A DNA stretch of 8,749 nt from Paramuribaculum sp. (GTDB lineage: Bacteria > Bacteroidota > Bacteroidia > Bacteroidales > Muribaculaceae): NCBI GenBank assembly GCA_009775605.1, contig VSPV01000113.1:1-8749 (forward strand). The letters are read 5' to 3'. Both the position numbers and the translations under genes were made by a program. Below are positions 5,175-8,749 of the stretch, piece by piece. The notes beneath the pieces were generated by a model. It saw only the letters and a list, made by a program, of their open reading frames with translations, did not search any database and was not told the DNA's origin. Position 1 is the first letter of the stretch, and each line of letters begins with the position of its first letter.

Positions 5175-7850
5175 ATGAAAGCGACATTCCTCATTGACTA
5201 TGCCACCAGATGGGGCGAAGGTCTCTTCATAACCGGAAACATTCATGCCCTCGGATCGGGTTCCGAGAGCGAGGCCGTGGCCATGCAGTGCGGGCCCGAC
5301 GGACACACATGGTCGGCGACGGTGGAAATACCCCCTTCGCAAGGCAGTTTCACCTACCGTTACCTTCTGCGCCGCGACGATATGTCAGAGCGAACGGAAT
5401 GGGGCGCACCGCGCTCCCTGTGTCTGAGTCCGAGGCTGCAGGATGTTGTAGTCATCGATTCCTGGCATATCCGCCCCGACGAATCGGAGCTCTACACCTC
5501 GGCTTTCACCAAATGCATCGCCTCCCGTCCCGCGACTCCGGGACACGTGCTTCCGCAAGGCAAGCTTCGCCTTACCGTGCTCTGTCCGGCTCTAACCGGA
5601 AGCCTCTACCCGGCTGTTTCCGGAGAAACGGAAAGCCTCGGAAACTGGGACACCGCCGTGGCGCCGGAACTGCTTTCGCTGGGAGATTCCCGCTGGTACA
5701 TCGATCTGGATATTGACACCCTGTCATTTCCCCTTCAGTTCAAATATCTGATAAAGGACCGTAACAAACCGGAAGAAAGCCACTGGGAAACCGGAGCCAA
5801 CCGCGTTATAGACGCCGTGCCCCTCCCCGCCGACGGCTCGACCGTGATGGAGACCGGCGTGATAGAATCACCCCTTCCCTTATGGCGGGGAGCCGGAGTG
5901 GCCGTCCCGGTATTCTCCCTGCGGTCGACCTCCGACTTCGGCGTGGGCGACTTCCTCGACCTGAAACTGATGGCCGACTGGTGTGCCGCCACTGGCCAGA
6001 GCGTGATACAGATTTTGCCGGTCAACGACACCATAATGTCGCATACCAACGGGGACTCGTACCCTTATAATGCCAACTCCATCTTCGCGCTTCACCCTCT
6101 CTACCTGCGTCCCGACGCAATGGGTGAGCTTCCGGACGCCTCTCGCCGCGAGCACTACCGACTTCTGGCCGAGGAACTCAACCGGCTGCCGAGCGTTGAC
6201 TATCAGCGGGTGGTATCAGCCAAAATGGATTATGCCCGTGAACTCTACGATGCCTCGGGACGCGACGTTCTGAAGTCACATGACTTCATGGAATTCTTCG
6301 ACCGCAATCTTGCCTGGTTGCGTCCCTACGCCGCCTATTGCATACTCCGCGACCTCTACGGCACCCCGGATTTCAGCAAATGGGGAGAGTACAGCACTTA
6401 CAAGCCGCAGATTATCTCCGTGCTTTCAGCCAGACATTCCGACAGCTTCGGATTCATTTACTATGTGCAATATCACCTGGACCGTCAGCTGCGTCAGGCC
6501 CGGGATTACGCCCACTCCCGCGGTGTGGCTATAAAAGGCGACATACCCATCGGAATATCGCGCACCAGCGTGGAGGCGTGGACCAACGGATGGCTGTTCA
6601 ATCTCGACTGCAGCGCGGGCGCGCCCCCGGACCCCTTCTCGGTTTTAGGCCAGAACTGGGGTTTCCCCACCTACAACTGGGACCGCATGGGCGCCGACGG
6701 CTACGCATGGTGGAAAGCGCGCTTCCGCAACATGGCCAGATATTTCGACGCCTACCGCATAGACCATATCCTCGGCTTCTTCAGAATATGGGAAATACCT
6801 ATGTCAAGCATCCGTGGGCTGCTCGGAACATTCAATCCTGCGCTCCCCTATTCCCCCCCCGAGCTGAAGGAGCATTACGCCTTCACCATCGACCCCGAAC
6901 TGCACTGCACGCCTTATATAACCGACAAGGTTCTTGAAGAGAAATTCGGAATATATGCCGGTGAGGTAAAAAGCCGTTTTCTGCAGGCGCTTCCCTCAGG
7001 GCGCTACCGCCTCAAAACGGACTATGCCACCCAGCGAAGAATCGACTCAAAGCTCCAGCCCGTTACCTCCAAATCGGCCTCCGACATACTTCAGGGGCTT
7101 TTCTCGCTCACCGAACAGGTGCTTTTCATCGAGGATCGCCGCACCCCGGGGCTGTATCACCCACGCATCACAGCCCAGGAAACGGCAGTCTACAAATCGC
7201 TTTCCGACGGCGAGCGCGCTGCATTCGATGCCCTTTACGAGGACTTCTTCTATCACCGCCACAACTCTTTCTGGCGCGAAAAAGCCATGCAGAAACTTCC
7301 CTCGCTCACAGAGGCCACATCCATGCTGTGCTGCGCCGAGGATCTCGGCATGATACCCGCGTGCGTGCCCGGCGTCCTTGATTCGCTCGACATACTCAGC
7401 CTTGAGATAGAGCGCATGCCTAAGGAATTCGGCAGGACTTTCGCCGACACCGCTTCATATCCTTACCGCTCGGTATGTTCAACTTCCACACACGACATGC
7501 CCCCGATTCGTCTGTGGTGGCAGCGTAACCCCGAGCTGGCCGACCGCTATTTCCATGATGAGCTTGGATTCACCGGTGTCACTCCGGCCGACGCGACCAC
7601 CGAAATATGCAGCCGTATTCTGTTGCGCAACCTGAAATCGCCCTCGATGCTTGCCATTTTCCCTGTTCAGGACTGGCTTTCCATCAGCGCCGACCTTCGC
7701 CGTCCCGACCCGGCGGCCGAGCAGATCAACAATCCGGCTGACCCGCATAACTATTGGTGCTACCGCATGCACCTGCCCGTCGAGACCATGATATCCGCAC
7801 CCGGATTCTGCAATTCGATAAAAGAACTCATAGCCTCCTCAGGCCGCTGA
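5175..7850 (+). CDS. malQ: 4-alpha-glucanotransferase (GH77, DPE2-like with tandem CBM20)
   Basis: This 891-residue enzyme should transfer glucosyl or maltosyl units between alpha-1,4-glucans in malto-oligosaccharide and glycogen metabolism. Two starch-binding CBM20-like modules come first: about 1-98, and about 130-240 with GNWD at 166-169. The GH77 catalytic domain begins near WRGAGVAVPVFSLR (247-260). The catalytic residues are recognisable: nucleophile D530 (YRIDH), acid/base E722 (AEDLG) and transition-state Asp D774 (STHDMP). The long spacing between D530 and E722 is an insertion typical of the plant DPE2/Bacteroides type rather than the shorter MalQ of enterobacteria. No signal peptide is seen, so it is cytoplasmic. 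The ATG at 5175 gives the family-like start MKATFLIDY. It lies 30 bp after nrdJ with no terminator between, so co-transcription is likely. An 8-C tract sits at 6853-6860. Confidence 0.95.
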   Translation: MKATFLIDYATRWGEGLFITGNIHALGSGSESEAVAMQCGPDGHTWSATVEIPPSQGSFTYRYLLRRDDMSERTEWGAPRSLCLSPRLQDVVVIDSWHIRPDESELYTSAFTKCIASRPATPGHVLPQGKLRLTVLCPALTGSLYPAVSGETESLGNWDTAVAPELLSLGDSRWYIDLDIDTLSFPLQFKYLIKDRNKPEESHWETGANRVIDAVPLPADGSTVMETGVIESPLPLWRGAGVAVPVFSLRSTSDFGVGDFLDLKLMADWCAATGQSVIQILPVNDTIMSHTNGDSYPYNANSIFALHPLYLRPDAMGELPDASRREHYRLLAEELNRLPSVDYQRVVSAKMDYARELYDASGRDVLKSHDFMEFFDRNLAWLRPYAAYCILRDLYGTPDFSKWGEYSTYKPQIISVLSARHSDSFGFIYYVQYHLDRQLRQARDYAHSRGVAIKGDIPIGISRTSVEAWTNGWLFNLDCSAGAPPDPFSVLGQNWGFPTYNWDRMGADGYAWWKARFRNMARYFDAYRIDHILGFFRIWEIPMSSIRGLLGTFNPALPYSPPELKEHYAFTIDPELHCTPYITDKVLEEKFGIYAGEVKSRFLQALPSGRYRLKTDYATQRRIDSKLQPVTSKSASDILQGLFSLTEQVLFIEDRRTPGLYHPRITAQETAVYKSLSDGERAAFDALYEDFFYHRHNSFWREKAMQKLPSLTEATSMLCCAEDLGMIPACVPGVLDSLDILSLEIERMPKEFGRTFADTASYPYRSVCSTSTHDMPPIRLWWQRNPELADRYFHDELGFTGVTPADATTEICSRILLRNLKSPSMLAIFPVQDWLSISADLRRPDPAAEQINNPADPHNYWCYRMHLPVETMISAPGFCNSIKELIASSGR

Positions 7851-7892
7851 GTTTCTCTAAGAGTTTATTATTAAACAAGCTCTAAAACATAC

Positions 7893-7929
7893 CTGTTCCT
7901 TCCGGCATCGCACCGGGAGGAACAGTTTT
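7893..7929 (+). terminator. Rho-independent terminator after the glucanotransferase gene
   Basis: A 13-bp stem (CTGTTCCTTCCGG at 7893-7905 with CCGGGAGGAACAG at 7913-7925, one T-G wobble) closes a 7-nt CATCGCA loop and is followed directly by TTTTATTAT. It begins 42 bp after the stop codon. The T-rich tail is on the plus strand only. It should end the nrdJ-malQ transcript and insulate the downstream PBP gene. Confidence 0.9.
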
Positions 7930-7963
7930 ATTATGTAATCTCTCCCCGCATATCCCACAAAAT

Positions 7964-7973
7964 TTGTTAACAA
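7964..7973. repeat. 10-bp perfect palindrome upstream of the PBP gene
   Basis: TTGTTAACAA is a perfect inverted repeat, overlapping the near-palindrome ACAAAATTTGT just to its left. It lies about 50 bp ahead of the -7 element of the next gene and could be an operator, but short AT-rich palindromes arise easily by chance. Confidence 0.25.
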
Positions 7974-8021
7974 TATCGACTAAAATCCGCGTGGATTCCG
8001 CATTTTTTGAGGCATAATCAC

Positions 8022-8029
8022 TATCTTTG
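8022..8029 (+). promoter_or_regulatory. Bacteroidota -7 promoter element for the PBP gene
   Basis: TATCTTTG is an exact TAnnTTTG match. Transcription would begin near 8035, about 30 nt before the ATG at 8067. The nearest upstream TTTG (8006-8009) is only 12 nt away, too close for the usual -33 position, so that element looks weak. Confidence 0.5.
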
Positions 8030-8066
8030 TATGTTTTAACGCAAAGGCTTCATCTATAACCAAATT

Positions 8067-8749
8067 ATGTCCACGACCCAACAGGATAGGAATACCAGAC
8101 ACCGTGCCGTGATAATGCTTCTATGGCTCTTTTTCGTAGCATTCATTGCCGGGATATTCACATTTCTTTTTTTGATTTACAACGGCGTAATCGGCTATAT
8201 GCCACCCGTCGAGGAGCTCAAGAATCCCCACGACCGTTTTGCCTCGGTGCTTTATTCGTCTGACGGCAAAGAAATAGGCCGTTTCTTCCGTGGCACAGGC
8301 AACCGTGTCTACGCCGACTACGACGAGATTTCCTCCAACGTGGTCAACGCGCTTATCGCCACCGAGGATGCCCGCTTCGAGGACCATTCAGGCATAGACT
8401 TCCGCGCTCTTTTCCGCGTGGCAGTAAAACGCCTGCTGCTCGGCAACAAAAACGCCGGCGGCGGTTCCACCATAACCCAGCAGCTTGCCAAACAGCTCTA
8501 TTCGCCCGAAAGCGAGAACCTTCTGAGCCGAGCCATCAAAAAACCCATCGAGTGGATGATTGCAGTGAAACTCGAGCGCTTCTACTCGAAGGACGAAATA
8601 ATCAAAATGTACCTCAACCAGTTTGACTTCCTCTACAATGCCGTCGGTATCAAATCGGCCGCATGGGTTTATTTCGGCAAAGAACCGAAGGATCTCAACG
8701 TTGAAGAAGCCGCCCTGCTTGTGGGCATGGTGAAGAACCCCTCTTACTA
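8067..8749 (+). CDS. Class A penicillin-binding protein, N-terminal part (glycosyltransferase 51)
   Basis: This is the start of a PBP1A-like bifunctional peptidoglycan synthase; 227 codons are present and the gene runs off the window. A short basic cytoplasmic tail (1-13) precedes one membrane anchor (about 14-38), so the enzyme domain lies in the periplasm. The GT51 transglycosylase motifs appear in order: ATEDARFEDHSGID with catalytic E100, GGGSTITQQLAKQLY (131-145), the WMIAVKLERFYSKDEIIKMYLN segment, and the YFGK/EEAALLVGM/KNPSY end motifs. The transpeptidase domain with its SxxK serine would lie beyond the edge and cannot be confirmed. The ATG at 8067 places the membrane segment correctly. 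It is separated from the preceding gene by a strong terminator and has its own -7 element, so it is an independent unit. The class is clear; the paralogue (PBP1A or another class A type) is not. Confidence 0.93.
   Translation, partial: MSTTQQDRNTRHRAVIMLLWLFFVAFIAGIFTFLFLIYNGVIGYMPPVEELKNPHDRFASVLYSSDGKEIGRFFRGTGNRVYADYDEISSNVVNALIATEDARFEDHSGIDFRALFRVAVKRLLLGNKNAGGGSTITQQLAKQLYSPESENLLSRAIKKPIEWMIAVKLERFYSKDEIIKMYLNQFDFLYNAVGIKSAAWVYFGKEPKDLNVEEAALLVGMVKNPSY

Noticed and set aside
6338..6937. Open frame of 199 codons in another frame inside the glucanotransferase gene
   Set aside because: The product is Arg/Pro/His-rich, low-complexity and typical of an out-of-frame reading; it fully overlaps the conserved GH77 region.
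7979..8000. Short inverted repeat AATCC-GCGT-GGATT upstream of the PBP gene
   Set aside because: A 5-bp stem with no T-tract or known motif is expected by chance.

Overview
The window is a stretch of core chromosome from a Bacteroidales bacterium. The DnaA, class II ribonucleotide reductase and DPE2-like 4-alpha-glucanotransferase sequences all resemble Bacteroides-type homologues. Three intergenic gaps carry exact Bacteroidota-type -7 promoter elements (TAnnTTTG), and no Shine-Dalgarno sequence stands out before the starts. Coding DNA is moderately GC-rich while the gaps are strongly AT-rich. This would suit Muribaculaceae or a relative, but the family-level placement is inference.

Layout: (1) An AT-rich leader with a -7 element precedes dnaA (194-1579, +). 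(2) A flavin nitroreductase of NfsA/FRP type (1602-2357, -) converges on dnaA with a 22-bp gap; a small hairpin spans the junction. (3) A 258-bp divergent AT-rich region (2358-2615) holds promoters for both flanking genes, one DnaA-box-like 9-mer and a set of three degenerate repeats just before nrdJ. (4) nrdJ (2616-5144, +; GTG start) encodes an adenosylcobalamin-dependent ribonucleotide reductase. (5) A DPE2-type 4-alpha-glucanotransferase (5175-7850, +) follows after 30 bp, probably on the same transcript, and is closed by a strong intrinsic terminator (7893-7929). (6) The 5' part of a class A penicillin-binding protein (8067 to the window edge, +) begins behind its own -7 element.

The genes serve replication initiation, dNTP supply, redox/flavin metabolism, glycogen/malto-oligosaccharide metabolism and cell-wall synthesis. 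From memory, dnaA next to a nitroreductase and a class II RNR is a recurrent arrangement near the start of Bacteroides chromosomes, so this is probably the dnaA-proximal region, though no origin can be proven here. I see no mobile element, CRISPR array, RNA gene, toxin-antitoxin or defence system. No new biological system is evident. The most interesting signals are a changed residue in the DNA-reading helix of DnaA, the repeat cluster at the nrdJ promoter, and an 8-C tract inside the glucanotransferase gene.
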